Shown here: piece after piece, positions 55,063 through 63,710 of the stretch
How the letters are laid out: each line of letters starts with the position of its first letter
Position numbering within the stretch: position 1 is the stretch's first letter
Assembly (NCBI GenBank): GCA_028286345.1
Contig: JAQBRT010000001.1
Location: forward strand, 62,001 to 126,000
From: Candidatus Saccharimonadota bacterium
GTDB taxonomy: Bacteria; Patescibacteriota; Saccharimonadia; Saccharimonadales; UBA4665
Direction: 5' to 3'
Length of the DNA: 64,000 nt
The notes under the pieces: generated by a model
Seen by the model: the letters and a program-made list of their open reading frames with translations, nothing else
Database searches by the model: none
Told to the model about the DNA's origin: nothing
Program-made: the position numbers and the translations under genes

Positions 55063-57708
55063 ATGAAGACTATGAAATTGCCAAAGGCTTATGAGGCGAG
55101 CCTCTATGAAAACGACATCTATGCGCTGTGGGAAAAGGGCAGGTGTTTTGTGGCCGACCCTGATAGCCACAAGGAGCACTTTAGCATTAGTATGCCGCCG
55201 CCTAACGAGACAGGCACGCTGCACATTGGCCATGCGCTATTTGTAACCTTGCAAGATATCTTGGCCCGGCACGCCCGGCAACAGGGGAAAGACGTGTTGT
55301 GGCTCCCTGGTACGGATCATGCAGCTCTCCCAGTAAATGCCTTAATAGAAAAGCAGCTGACCGAAGAGGGAACCAACAAACACGAGATTGGCCGTGATGA
55401 GTTTTTGAACCGCACGCGGGAGTTTGTTGGCAACAGCCGTGACACTATCAACGCCCAAGTCCGGGCAATGGGCGCCAGCGTTGATTGGACCCGTGCCCGT
55501 TATACCCTAGACGACACGCTGAACCGCTGCGTTAATGAGACTTTCGTTAAAATGTTTAACGACGGCCTGATTTACAGGGGTCACCGCATTGTTAACTGGG
55601 ATCCGAACCTGGAAACCAATGTCTCGGATGATGAGGTCGAATACAAAGAAGAAAAGGCTAAGTTTTACACCTTTCAGTACGGGCCATTCCAGATCAGTAC
55701 TGCCCGGCCGGAAACCAAGTTTGGCGATAAGTATGTGGTTATGCACCCTGAGGACAAGCGCTACAAAGACTACAAACACGGCGATACCTTTGAGGCTGAT
55801 TGGATCAATGGCCCGGTAACGGCCACAATTATTAAAGACGAGTCAGTGGATCCAGAGTTTGGTACCGGTGTTATGACCATTACGCCGTGGCACAGCCAGG
55901 TGGACTTTGAGATTGCCGAGCGGCACAACCTCGATAAGGAACAGATCATTGATTTTCATGGCAACTTGCTGCCAATTGCTGGTGAATTTGCCGGCAAGCC
56001 TATTGGTGAGGCACGTGAAAAGATTGTCGATAAGCTAGCAGGCAAGGGGCTGGTGGTTAGTATCGATGAAAACTACATCCACAATGTGGCCACCAACAGC
56101 CGCGGTAAAGGTGTTATTGAGCCGCAAATCCGTTTGCAGTGGTTTATAGATGTTAACAAGCCGGCGGTTGATTGGAAAGGGAAGCACCTAAGCCTTAAAG
56201 AGGTGATGCAATCTGTTATCCGTGACGGCGATATCGATATTATCCCGGAGCGGTTTGAGAAAATCTACTTCCACTGGATCGATAACCTGCGCGACTGGTG
56301 CATTAGCCGCCAGATTTGGTGGGGACACCGCATCCCGGTTTGGTACCGCACCGATACCGACGGCCGCGAAGAGCAGTACATTGGCGTCCTGCCGCCAACC
56401 GACGAGTCCGAAGGCTTCCATGAATGGCAGCAAGATCCGGACACACTCGACACCTGGTTTAGTTCGGCGCTGTGGACCTGGAGTACGCTGATTGACCCCT
56501 CATTGGCTAGCGACTATTCGCTAAGCCTAGAAGACTTGCTTGAGCGCAGTAAAGACTTCCAAACCTATCATCCTACCTCTGTTATGGAGACTGGTTGGGA
56601 TATTTTATTCTTCTGGGTTGCCCGCATGATTTTGGCAACTACCTACACAACCGGCCAGGTGCCGTTTAAGCAGGTTTACTTGCACGGGTTAGTGCGGACG
56701 GAGCACGGCAAGAAGATGAGCAAGAGCGACCCGGAAACTATCATTGACCCGCTAGAAGTTATTCCGGAGTTTGGTACAGATTCGCTGCGTCTGGCACTCA
56801 TCCAGGGGATGTCGGCTGGCAATGACCAGAGGCTAGGGAAGAGCAAGATCATTGCTAACCGTAACTTCTGCAACAAGCTGTGGAATATTGCCCGGTTTAT
56901 CGAAGACCTGGTTGGCGAAGAGGGCAGGGAAGCCGCCGTTCCAGAAACACCCGCCGATCATTGGATGTTGAGCAAGTTACAACAATCTACAGAGAAGATT
57001 ACGGCCGATTTGGACAACTTCCGCTTTAGTGAGGCCTACGACGAGCTGTATCACTTTATCTGGGACGACGTTGCCGACTGGTACATTGAAACCAGTAAAG
57101 CCCAGCCCAATAAAGCGCTGTTAGCGTATCTGTTGGAGGCTATCGTTACTTTGGCCCATCCATTCGCGCCATTTGTCACCGAAACCATCTGGCAGACACT
57201 GGCTTGGGAACAGGAATCTATCTTGGCAACCCGTGAAACCGTTAAGCCACTAGGCTTTAGCAAAGATAAAGCCGCCGCTTTTGGTGAGCTGCAGGCCATT
57301 ATTAGCGAGTCACGTTTTATCACCAAAGCCCTTCAGGTTAGCGGCAGCACGCTATATCACACCGATGAAGCCTTTATTAGCGACAACGCCGCCCTGATTG
57401 CCCGTATGGCGCGCCTAGTGGCCGTTAAGGCGGTTGCCGAGGGCGAAGGCATCACATTGACCAGCACTAAGTATCACTGCTGGCTGGACATCGACCGGTC
57501 GGTAGCCCAAACCTACGCTGCCGAACTCGAAGGCCAAGCTGCCAAGCAGCAGGCCGTTATTAAGCAGCTCGAAGGCCGCCTAGGCAATAAGAGTTACGTT
57601 GAAAACGCACCAAAACAGGTTGTAAAACAGAGCAGGGAACAGCTCGATACGGCCAAGGCCCAGTTACAGTCCATTACTGCTGAAACTGAACGGTTTAAAA
57701 AAGCTTAG
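55063..57708 (+). CDS. valS: Valyl-tRNA synthetase
   Basis: Class I synthetase, 881 residues. HIGH motif in PPPNETGTLHIGHAL, editing domain with STARPETKFGDKYVV, WWGHRIPVWY, KMSKS in HGKKMSKSDPE, and a C-terminal coiled-coil arm (QQAVIKQLEGRLGNKSYVEN). Three close ATGs compete (55060, 55063, 55072); 55063 is chosen for 7-base spacing to AGAGG. The gene ends 4 bases into the convergent XRE-HAD gene. Confidence 0.96.
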   Translation: MKTMKLPKAYEASLYENDIYALWEKGRCFVADPDSHKEHFSISMPPPNETGTLHIGHALFVTLQDILARHARQQGKDVLWLPGTDHAALPVNALIEKQLTEEGTNKHEIGRDEFLNRTREFVGNSRDTINAQVRAMGASVDWTRARYTLDDTLNRCVNETFVKMFNDGLIYRGHRIVNWDPNLETNVSDDEVEYKEEKAKFYTFQYGPFQISTARPETKFGDKYVVMHPEDKRYKDYKHGDTFEADWINGPVTATIIKDESVDPEFGTGVMTITPWHSQVDFEIAERHNLDKEQIIDFHGNLLPIAGEFAGKPIGEAREKIVDKLAGKGLVVSIDENYIHNVATNSRGKGVIEPQIRLQWFIDVNKPAVDWKGKHLSLKEVMQSVIRDGDIDIIPERFEKIYFHWIDNLRDWCISRQIWWGHRIPVWYRTDTDGREEQYIGVLPPTDESEGFHEWQQDPDTLDTWFSSALWTWSTLIDPSLASDYSLSLEDLLERSKDFQTYHPTSVMETGWDILFFWVARMILATTYTTGQVPFKQVYLHGLVRTEHGKKMSKSDPETIIDPLEVIPEFGTDSLRLALIQGMSAGNDQRLGKSKIIANRNFCNKLWNIARFIEDLVGEEGREAAVPETPADHWMLSKLQQSTEKITADLDNFRFSEAYDELYHFIWDDVADWYIETSKAQPNKALLAYLLEAIVTLAHPFAPFVTETIWQTLAWEQESILATRETVKPLGFSKDKAAAFGELQAIISESRFITKALQVSGSTLYHTDEAFISDNAALIARMARLVAVKAVAEGEGITLTSTKYHCWLDIDRSVAQTYAAELEGQAAKQQAVIKQLEGRLGNKSYVENAPKQVVKQSREQLDTAKAQLQSITAETERFKKA

Positions 57709-58559
57709 TCTGCGGGTTGCAAAGCTTCGCGGACTTTAGCGACCGATTCTTCTGGCCGGGCGTAATCAAACCACAACACGTGCCAGCCAAGTTGCTCAGC
57801 GGCCATAACATTAGCCCGCGAGTCGTCGATAAACAGGATTTCCTCTGGTGCTTGGCCAGACTGAGTTTGGGCGATTTCGAAGATTTCCCGGTCAGGCTTA
57901 ATCGTGCCGACCTCTGATGAGTCAACAACGGAGTCGTAGGCAACTTTTGGCAGGATGCCGCGGGTGTTGAGTTCAGTAAGCAGGCCAGGCATGATGTTGG
58001 TGAGCAAGCCAACCCTGTAGTTTTGAGCAGCCCAGACAAGCAACTCCTGCATTTCTGGGATAGGCGCAACAGCAGCCAGGTAGTATTTTGCCCAGTCGAT
58101 TGGCCCAACACCGAGGCGTTCGGCCAATTTAAGGTTAAAGTCTGTCAGGCTCAGGGTGCCCTTACATGCTTGGTCATTGAGGTGCCAGAAAGCGGTTTCG
58201 ATAACATCTGCCGGGACGGCAATATCCTGCCCAAGAGCTGTAAAGGCGGGGTGGAAGAAGTGTATTAGGCAGCCGTTAACATCAAAATAAACAAAACGGA
58301 CACCACTTTTAGTGGCTTTGAGCTGGCGGTTTACAGGGGTGACGCCGCCTGGCGTAGACCCGACGAGTTCGTCTAAAGTCTTACCAAGGGCACTGGCAAT
58401 AGATTGAATCGTGAAAATTGACGGCGATTTAATGGCACCACGCTCGATTTTTGTGAGAGTAGAAAAGCTGAGGTTGGCTTTAGAGCACAGCTGTTGCTGC
58501 GTTAAACCGGCCGCCTGACGTGCTTCTTGCAGGCGCTTGCCCAAACTCTTCTCATCCAT
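57705..58559 (-). CDS. XRE-type HTH fused to a HAD-like domain
   Basis: 284 residues from MDEKSLGKRLQEARQA. Residues ~5-62 are an XRE/Cro HTH (AGLTQQQLCSKANLSFSTLT). Residues ~88-284 are HAD subfamily IA with motif I FVYFDVNGCL, motif II LLTNI, Lys in IKPDREIF and motif IV LFIDDSRAN. The second Asp of DxD is Asn, as the 20355 protein has Phe there. A fused DNA-binding and HAD domain suggests a regulator that senses or hydrolyses a phosphorylated metabolite (inference). TATTAT ends 6 bases before the ATG (leaderless). Confidence 0.86.
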   Translation of the reverse strand: MDEKSLGKRLQEARQAAGLTQQQLCSKANLSFSTLTKIERGAIKSPSIFTIQSIASALGKTLDELVGSTPGGVTPVNRQLKATKSGVRFVYFDVNGCLIHFFHPAFTALGQDIAVPADVIETAFWHLNDQACKGTLSLTDFNLKLAERLGVGPIDWAKYYLAAVAPIPEMQELLVWAAQNYRVGLLTNIMPGLLTELNTRGILPKVAYDSVVDSSEVGTIKPDREIFEIAQTQSGQAPEEILFIDDSRANVMAAEQLGWHVLWFDYARPEESVAKVREALQPAD

Positions 58560-58615
58560 AGCCTTATAATACCAGTTCAAAACCAGCAAAACCAATTATT
58601 TATGACACTATGCGG

Positions 58616-58798
58616 CTAGTGGAGGTGAATGACCCAGGTGGTCAAACTGAAGAAAAAACCGAACCCGAGTACAAAACTAATGGCTACTAATTTCCAGACA
58701 TCAACACTATTACCGTAGCCAATCCGGCGCCCCATTTTGCTGTACACAAAAGCAGCTACACCGGCTGCCAGGAAAAGCGAAATCATACTATTACTCAT
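58616..58798 (-). CDS. Small two-span membrane protein
   Basis: 60 residues: MISLFLAAGVAAFVYSKMGR forms a first helix and LVAISFVLGFGFFFSLTTWV a second, with a short Gly/Asn loop between. TACAAT ends 7 bases before the ATG. Family not recognised. Confidence 0.65.
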   Translation of the reverse strand: MSNSMISLFLAAGVAAFVYSKMGRRIGYGNSVDVWKLVAISFVLGFGFFFSLTTWVIHLH

Positions 58799-58823
58799 TG
58801 GTTGTATTGTACGGGGCAGGGTA

Positions 58824-59243
58824 CTAAAAGGCTAACTTTTGGGCTATTTCGGCCAATTCCTTGTCGTCGGCCTGGGGCGCATTGCCCTCGAGAGCCAGTT
58901 TGGCGTGATTATAGGAGTTCACAATATAGTCGTTACCGCTGCTGGAGGGCACCACATGGACGTGGGCATGCGGAACCTCAAAACCCATGACAGACAGGAT
59001 AACCCGGTCTGTTTTAAAGACTTCTTTGACCCGGTGCGAGACTTTCTGGACAGTGCTAAAAACGGCATGGTAGTCCTCCGCTGACAGATCTTCCAGGTGA
59101 TCGACTTGTTTTTTAGGAATTACCAGTACGTGGCCGGGCAAAACAGGGTTGATGGTCAGGAAAGCGAAAGTTTTATCATCTTCGTATATCTTGTGACAGG
59201 GTATGTCACCCTTGATGATCTTGGTAAAAAGGCTGTCTTCCAT
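58824..59243 (-). CDS. HIT-family nucleotide hydrolase
   Basis: 139 residues, histidine-triad fold: DSLFTKIIKGDIPCHKIYED at the start, INPVLPGHVLVIPKKQVDHL, and the triad HAHVHVVP. It probably cleaves adenosine phosphoramidate or Ap4A-like dinucleotides (HinT type). TATAAT ends 6 bases before the ATG (leaderless). Confidence 0.94.
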   Translation of the reverse strand: MEDSLFTKIIKGDIPCHKIYEDDKTFAFLTINPVLPGHVLVIPKKQVDHLEDLSAEDYHAVFSTVQKVSHRVKEVFKTDRVILSVMGFEVPHAHVHVVPSSSGNDYIVNSYNHAKLALEGNAPQADDKELAEIAQKLAF

Positions 59244-59336
59244 ACTTCTATTATATCTGAACTAATTCTGAACTTTGGTGATTTTGTGGACGCTTATGCT
59301 TTGGGCTTATGGTCCGGCTAGCCATAGTGTGTGTTC

Positions 59337-61805
59337 ATGAAACGATGTTTGATGCTGGCTGCGCTTACGTTGCTATTGTTACCCCTGAAAAGCGGTGCCC
59401 AGGCGGCAGCGGGTAGTAATGCTTGGGCAAACCCACAGCAAATGGCCCTTAAAAACATCACTCCGGCCCATATCCCAGAACGTTACCACACGCTGCAAAC
59501 CGAAAACTTTGCTTGTCAGGACCTTAGCCCACCTCAGATTGGTGGCGGCAATAGCGCTGGCTGTTTTATTGTCACCGCCTTTGGCCAAGAGGATGTGGAG
59601 AGCAACCGGGCGATCTTTGCCGGTACAAGCGGCGTGGCGCTACCGCTTACACCGTTTATTGGTGGCCAGGTCCTGATTGGCTGGCCTGGCTCCGATACTG
59701 TCCTCGCCCTCACCAGCCTGCCAAGTGGTGGCGTCCAAATTGGGATGTACCGATTTTTTACCGCGGCATTAACAGATCAAACCAATATCATTGGCCAAGT
59801 AGTAGGCAAGCGGGTTAACCGGGCGCCGGACGTAATCCTGAGCGATGCCACCAACCGGACACTAGTATTTAACCCCAACTCACTGGCATTTTCTGACCGC
59901 GGCGGCTGGCTAGTTGGGGAAACGCTAAATGCCGGGGCTGTCAGGATAAACCTTGCGACCCTAAGCACGCTGATATTTGCACCGAGCTTAAGTGATTCGC
60001 AGCTCGCAATAAGCGACGATGGGCACTACGCCGCCGTCGCTAATCGGGCTACTGTAAGCTTTAGGGTGTTTGACCTTACAAACTGTTCGGCTGGCAGCTG
60101 TCCGTCTTACAATTACTGGTCGTTTTTGAGCGGCCAGTTGCCGTCAGGCTTTGCCCCGGCACACCTCCGTTTTCTAAATAACGGGCTACTGGGCTTTCAC
60201 GCCAATAGCGGCCCACTCGAAGCAAATTACCTGCTCGCTCCCACCGATCACATTGATGCCGCCCTGTCGTATCTGGGTCTTGGTGACTCATTTGCAGCCG
60301 GTGAAGGGGCAGGGCAGTATCGGCCAGGAACAGATACGGTGGCCAACAAATGCCATCTTTCGGCGGTGTCGTATCCATTCCTAGCCCGTGCTGCGCTTTA
60401 TACTTCGGTGGCAGCTAATTCGGTCGCCTGTTCTGGGGCCGTCATAGACGATATTGAGCCCAGTAAAACCTCCTCGGCCAATACCGGGCCAGACGATACC
60501 TACAATAATCTGCTCACAAGCTTTATGCCGGGCTCCCTGGCACAATCAGCATTCGTCAGCCAATACCAGCCTGCGCTCATTACCACCCAAATCGGCGGTA
60601 ATGATATTGGTTTTCACGACATTATTATTGAATGTGTCATGCTGCACGCCCGGCGCAGTAACAGCTGTTATAACTCCTACGAAGACCGCCTAGAGCTAGC
60701 CGACTTAATCGACCGGACGCTGCCAAAACTGACTAGGCTATATAAGCAGCTAAAAGCTCATTCGCCGCAAAGCACCTTGTATGTGGTTGGCTACCCAGAA
60801 ATTGTCACCCCTGGTAACTGTGCCGATAATGTTCGTTTGGACGCCAGCGAAATACAGCTAGCGGGCTACCTTATACATCATCTCAACGCCGCCGTTGCCG
60901 AAGCCACAAAGCAGTCGGGTGCCACATACATCGATGTCAGCCAAGCTTTTGTAGGGCACCGCCTCTGTGAAGCCGCCAGCGCAACCCTAGCAGTCAACGG
61001 CCTGACTGCCGGGAACGACACCGGATTGGTGCTGCCCCGTGGCTTGGGCGGCGGTAATTTAAACTTTGTGAGCAACGGCAGCTATCATCCTAATAACTCT
61101 GGCCAGCAACTGCTTGCCGCCCTCATTATTGCCCGTTTGCGGGGCGCGCCCATACCGGCCAGCTCAAATGCCTACACGCCGGCTGCATCAGATAGTACTG
61201 GCTTGCTCAGCGCGCCTAAAACAAACCGGCCACTCACTGCCCTAATGTTCCGGCACGTTACTTCAGGCAATATCGCGCCGGGCCAAGCACTGGTTATTGG
61301 GTTCGAGGGGCAGGGAATTGGCCTGCGGCCAAACACTGACTATACCGTGCGTCTTGATGGCTCAGCAGGTGCGATGATAGGAACGGTGCACACCAATAAC
61401 AGCGGCCAGGTGAATACGACTGTTCCCGTTCCAGCCAGCCTAAGCGACGAGCAAGTGCATACTGTTGACATCATAGACCCCAACCAAGCCGGCGAACTGG
61501 CGGATGTCCGACAGGTGATTACCCTGAGCACGCCACCGGTGGCGGTGGTTTTGCCTACCGGTAACATACCTGCCGTAGCAGAAACGAACACCGCAAATGC
61601 ATCAGTGTCTGTCAGTAGCCTCTCGCCCAAGGTGCCACCCGGCCAATCGGGCAGTGTATTAGGTGCCGCAACAAGTAGTAGTTTGAACCAGGACTGGCCG
61701 CCGTTGCGGGTGGTTGTATGGCGCCCTTACGCCTATCTGTTAACTGTGCTGTGGACAACCTATGCCGTTACGCAGCTCTGTCGGAGCCGAGTTGTAGTAC
61801 AATAA
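59337..61805 (+). CDS. Secreted SGNH-hydrolase-domain protein
   Basis: 822 residues. Signal-like N terminus (MKRCLMLAALTLLLLPL ... AQAAAG). Residues ~40-300 are a beta-rich, propeller-like domain. Residues ~312-610 are an SGNH/GDSL hydrolase: GLGDSFAAGEGAG (G316-D317-S318), TTQIGGNDIGF and SNGSYHPNNSGQQLL (block V with His). An immunoglobulin-like segment follows, then a C-terminal span (AYLLTVLWTTYAVTQL) and a short basic tail, so it should be anchored with the enzyme outside. Likely an esterase or deacylase of surface polymers (inference). CATAGT ends 8 bases before this ATG; GTG 59331 is an alternative. Confidence 0.86.
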   Translation: MKRCLMLAALTLLLLPLKSGAQAAAGSNAWANPQQMALKNITPAHIPERYHTLQTENFACQDLSPPQIGGGNSAGCFIVTAFGQEDVESNRAIFAGTSGVALPLTPFIGGQVLIGWPGSDTVLALTSLPSGGVQIGMYRFFTAALTDQTNIIGQVVGKRVNRAPDVILSDATNRTLVFNPNSLAFSDRGGWLVGETLNAGAVRINLATLSTLIFAPSLSDSQLAISDDGHYAAVANRATVSFRVFDLTNCSAGSCPSYNYWSFLSGQLPSGFAPAHLRFLNNGLLGFHANSGPLEANYLLAPTDHIDAALSYLGLGDSFAAGEGAGQYRPGTDTVANKCHLSAVSYPFLARAALYTSVAANSVACSGAVIDDIEPSKTSSANTGPDDTYNNLLTSFMPGSLAQSAFVSQYQPALITTQIGGNDIGFHDIIIECVMLHARRSNSCYNSYEDRLELADLIDRTLPKLTRLYKQLKAHSPQSTLYVVGYPEIVTPGNCADNVRLDASEIQLAGYLIHHLNAAVAEATKQSGATYIDVSQAFVGHRLCEAASATLAVNGLTAGNDTGLVLPRGLGGGNLNFVSNGSYHPNNSGQQLLAALIIARLRGAPIPASSNAYTPAASDSTGLLSAPKTNRPLTALMFRHVTSGNIAPGQALVIGFEGQGIGLRPNTDYTVRLDGSAGAMIGTVHTNNSGQVNTTVPVPASLSDEQVHTVDIIDPNQAGELADVRQVITLSTPPVAVVLPTGNIPAVAETNTANASVSVSSLSPKVPPGQSGSVLGAATSSSLNQDWPPLRVVVWRPYAYLLTVLWTTYAVTQLCRSRVVVQ

Positions 61806-61810
61806 TGCAT

Positions 61811-63004
61811 ATGCTTTGGGTACGGCGGTTCTTCGTCCAAATTTTCTCCTCTCTCTTGCTACTATGCTTGTTGCTCTTGGCGCTGTCATTCAGCATTACG
61901 CATGCCTTTAGCAAACCGGCCACCCTCGAATCGTGGCTATTACAGAGCCATCTGTACGACCACTTTATTGATAATATTATTAGCCAATCCTCTAAGTCGG
62001 CCGGTTCCACAAACGGTAACCAGCCAAATACGGCGGTCATCCAAGCAGCCGCCAAGCAGGCATTTACCCCTGATATTATTCAGCAGAGCGTCAATACTTT
62101 TATTAACAGCAACTTCGATTGGTTGGAGGGCAACACCAAAGCGCCAAACTTTAACATTGATTTGACCGCTACTAAACAGACTTTTGCATACCAAGCTGGG
62201 GTGTACACCCAGCAATATCTTCAAACACTGCCGGCCTGTACTGCCGCTCAAGCCGCCCAGTACAACGCCGATACCGACCCGCTAACGTTAACCTGCTTGC
62301 CATCAGCCATTAAGCCAACCCAAGCCGCCCTGAAGATTCAGGAGAAATTTGCCACCAGCCAAGACTTCCTAAGCAACCCGGTTATTACTGCCGATACTCT
62401 TACCCAGCAAAACGGCGGCCAGCCATACTACGTAAAGTTCGACAAAGCACCGCAGGTATACCGCCTATCAAAGATGTTGCCGTATGTACTCATTGGGCTA
62501 CTAGCCGTGCTGGCCGTGCTTATTTATTACGTCAGCCCTTGGCGCCGAAAGGGCATTCGCCGCCTTGGCTTCATATTCCTCGACGCTGGCATTCTACTGA
62601 TTGCCACTAAGTTTGCCGCCGATTTTGTGCTTACAAAAGTGGAAGCCCAGGCTTTTAATAACAGCAATGTTGGTGCCCTGCAACAGTCGCTCTCAGCCTT
62701 TTTTGGCCGTGCCGAAAGCGGGATCATCGGTGTTACCCTGTGGTTTGGCATTGGTTATGCCGTAATTGGGCTGGCAGTTTTGGTTGCACTGTTTGTTACC
62801 CGTGGCCGCAAGCCAAAGCAACGCAAAACAACACCACTGCTCGATGAAACTCCTGAAGCTCCCGAAGTTTCTGAGCAGCCAGCACCACCAAAAGCCCCAT
62901 TAGTAACCGATATTGCACCACGTCCTCGAGCCCAACCCAGTGGCCCGCCAGCGGTAAAACCAGAAGTCAAAGAACGCAAGAAGCCGCGTCTCGTACAGTT
63001 ATAA
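61811..63004 (+). CDS. Four-span membrane protein, unknown
   Basis: 397 residues from MLWVRRFFVQIFSS. The first span (~10-30) is followed by an extracytoplasmic domain of ~200 residues (TLESWLLQSHLYDHFIDNII). Three spans follow (LPYVLIGLLAVLAVLIYYV; LGFIFLDAGILLIATKFAA; GVTLWFGIGYAVIGLAVLV), then a Pro/Lys-rich cytoplasmic tail (PPKAPLVTDIAPRPRAQP). TACAAT ends 7 bases before this ATG. It overlaps the end of the SGNH gene's region and is probably part of the same surface unit. Family not recognised. Confidence 0.72.
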   Translation: MLWVRRFFVQIFSSLLLLCLLLLALSFSITHAFSKPATLESWLLQSHLYDHFIDNIISQSSKSAGSTNGNQPNTAVIQAAAKQAFTPDIIQQSVNTFINSNFDWLEGNTKAPNFNIDLTATKQTFAYQAGVYTQQYLQTLPACTAAQAAQYNADTDPLTLTCLPSAIKPTQAALKIQEKFATSQDFLSNPVITADTLTQQNGGQPYYVKFDKAPQVYRLSKMLPYVLIGLLAVLAVLIYYVSPWRRKGIRRLGFIFLDAGILLIATKFAADFVLTKVEAQAFNNSNVGALQQSLSAFFGRAESGIIGVTLWFGIGYAVIGLAVLVALFVTRGRKPKQRKTTPLLDETPEAPEVSEQPAPPKAPLVTDIAPRPRAQPSGPPAVKPEVKERKKPRLVQL

Positions 63005-63033
63005 AAAAGCCCCGCTATGCAGGGCGCTTTTCT
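63005..63033. terminator. Bidirectional terminator
   Basis: AAAAGCCCC...GGGCGCTTTT, a nine-pair stem with one bulged base. On the plus strand it ends the 61811 gene; on the minus strand it is followed by TTTTTTAT and ends the tRNA-Ser transcript. Confidence 0.8.
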
Positions 63034-63123
63034 TGGCGGAGAGGGAGGGATTCGAACCCTCGGAACCCTTGCAGGCTCACTTGTTTTCGAGACAAGCCAG
63101 TTCAACCACTCCTGCACCTCTCC
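63034..63123 (-). tRNA. tRNA-Ser (anticodon CGA)
   Basis: 90 bases including encoded CCA. Acceptor GGAGAGG/CCTCTCC, anticodon stem CTTGT/ACAAG with loop CTCGAAA (anticodon CGA, codon UCG), a long class-II variable arm, T arm GAGGG-TTCGAAT-CCCTC, discriminator G. Confidence 0.97.
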
Positions 63124-63264
63124 ATCCGGCCTATTTTAACAGGTTGGCGGCTCCTACCCTGAAATATTTGTTTTTTTTGGATGAGTGTATGAATCGCGAG
63201 TAAGTAAAGCCCCCGCTATTTTTAGATAAATTTCAAATTGTAATGATAAGGGTGAATCAGGGGT

Positions 63265-63376
63265 AGGTCGGCAGTGGATGCGAGGGGGAGAACCCACTGC
63301 CGACCTGAACCCCAGGGGTGACCTTTCGGTCGTGAACGGTGTAGCCTTGTAGGCTACTCATCTGCCCGTTCGGCAG
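63265..63376 (-). other. Array of four hairpins downstream of the GC-rich secreted gene
   Basis: Plus coordinates: 13-bp stem 63265-63277 with 63294-63306; GACC-TTTC-GGTC (63320-63331); GTAGCC-N5-GGCTAC (63341-63357); CTGCC-N5-GGCAG (63362-63376). None has a clear T-run. They may protect the 3' end of the mRNA or form a separate structured RNA. The rest of 63124-63388 shows no gene. Confidence 0.5.
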
Positions 63377-63388
63377 GTGTTGGGGGAC

Positions 63389-63658
63389 CTAGTTGCAGGA
63401 CCTCACTGCGACGAACTTGTCGTTCTTGATCGCGCCTCGCACGATGATGTCCGTGGCGGTGATCTTGATGTTGCCAGGACCGAAGTCGTTGGCGTTGTTG
63501 CCGGGGGCGTTGGACGAGGGGTCGTCCGAGAGCTTCTGGCAGGTGCCGAACGTCAGGTGCTCGTCAGCGGGTGCCGCGGATGCGGTAGCGGTGCTGGTGA
63601 ACATGAAGCCACCGGTGAGGGTGAGCGATACAGCGGTGAGCTGCAGGGCTTTCTTCAT
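63389..63658 (-). CDS. Small secreted protein, GC-rich codons
   Basis: 89 residues: MKKALQLTAVSLTLTGG, a signal peptide with TATASA-A as the likely cleavage site. The mature protein of ~60 residues is Asn/Asp-rich (SSNAPGNNANDFGPGNIKIT) with two Cys (LTFGTCQKL and the terminal RSCN) that could pair. Codons are G/C-ended almost throughout (ACC, CTC, GAC, ATC, AAC), unlike the neighbours. AGAGGA lies ~8 bases before ATG, and a consensus promoter is upstream. It resembles small exported actinobacterial proteins in composition only. Function unknown. Confidence 0.75.
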   Translation of the reverse strand: MKKALQLTAVSLTLTGGFMFTSTATASAAPADEHLTFGTCQKLSDDPSSNAPGNNANDFGPGNIKITATDIIVRGAIKNDKFVAVRSCN

Positions 63659-63710
63659 TTGTTGATCCTCTCAACTGTGTCATAACCTCTGGTGGTCTTG
63701 ACTGCGCGCT

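Noticed and set aside
63265-63376. CRISPR-like array
   Set aside because: The stem-loops are not repeats of one another, there are no regular spacers, and no cas gene is in the window.
63377-63685. Plus-strand frames of 90-102 codons over the small secreted-protein gene
   Set aside because: Antisense shadows of 63389-63658, which has a signal peptide, Shine-Dalgarno and consensus promoter.
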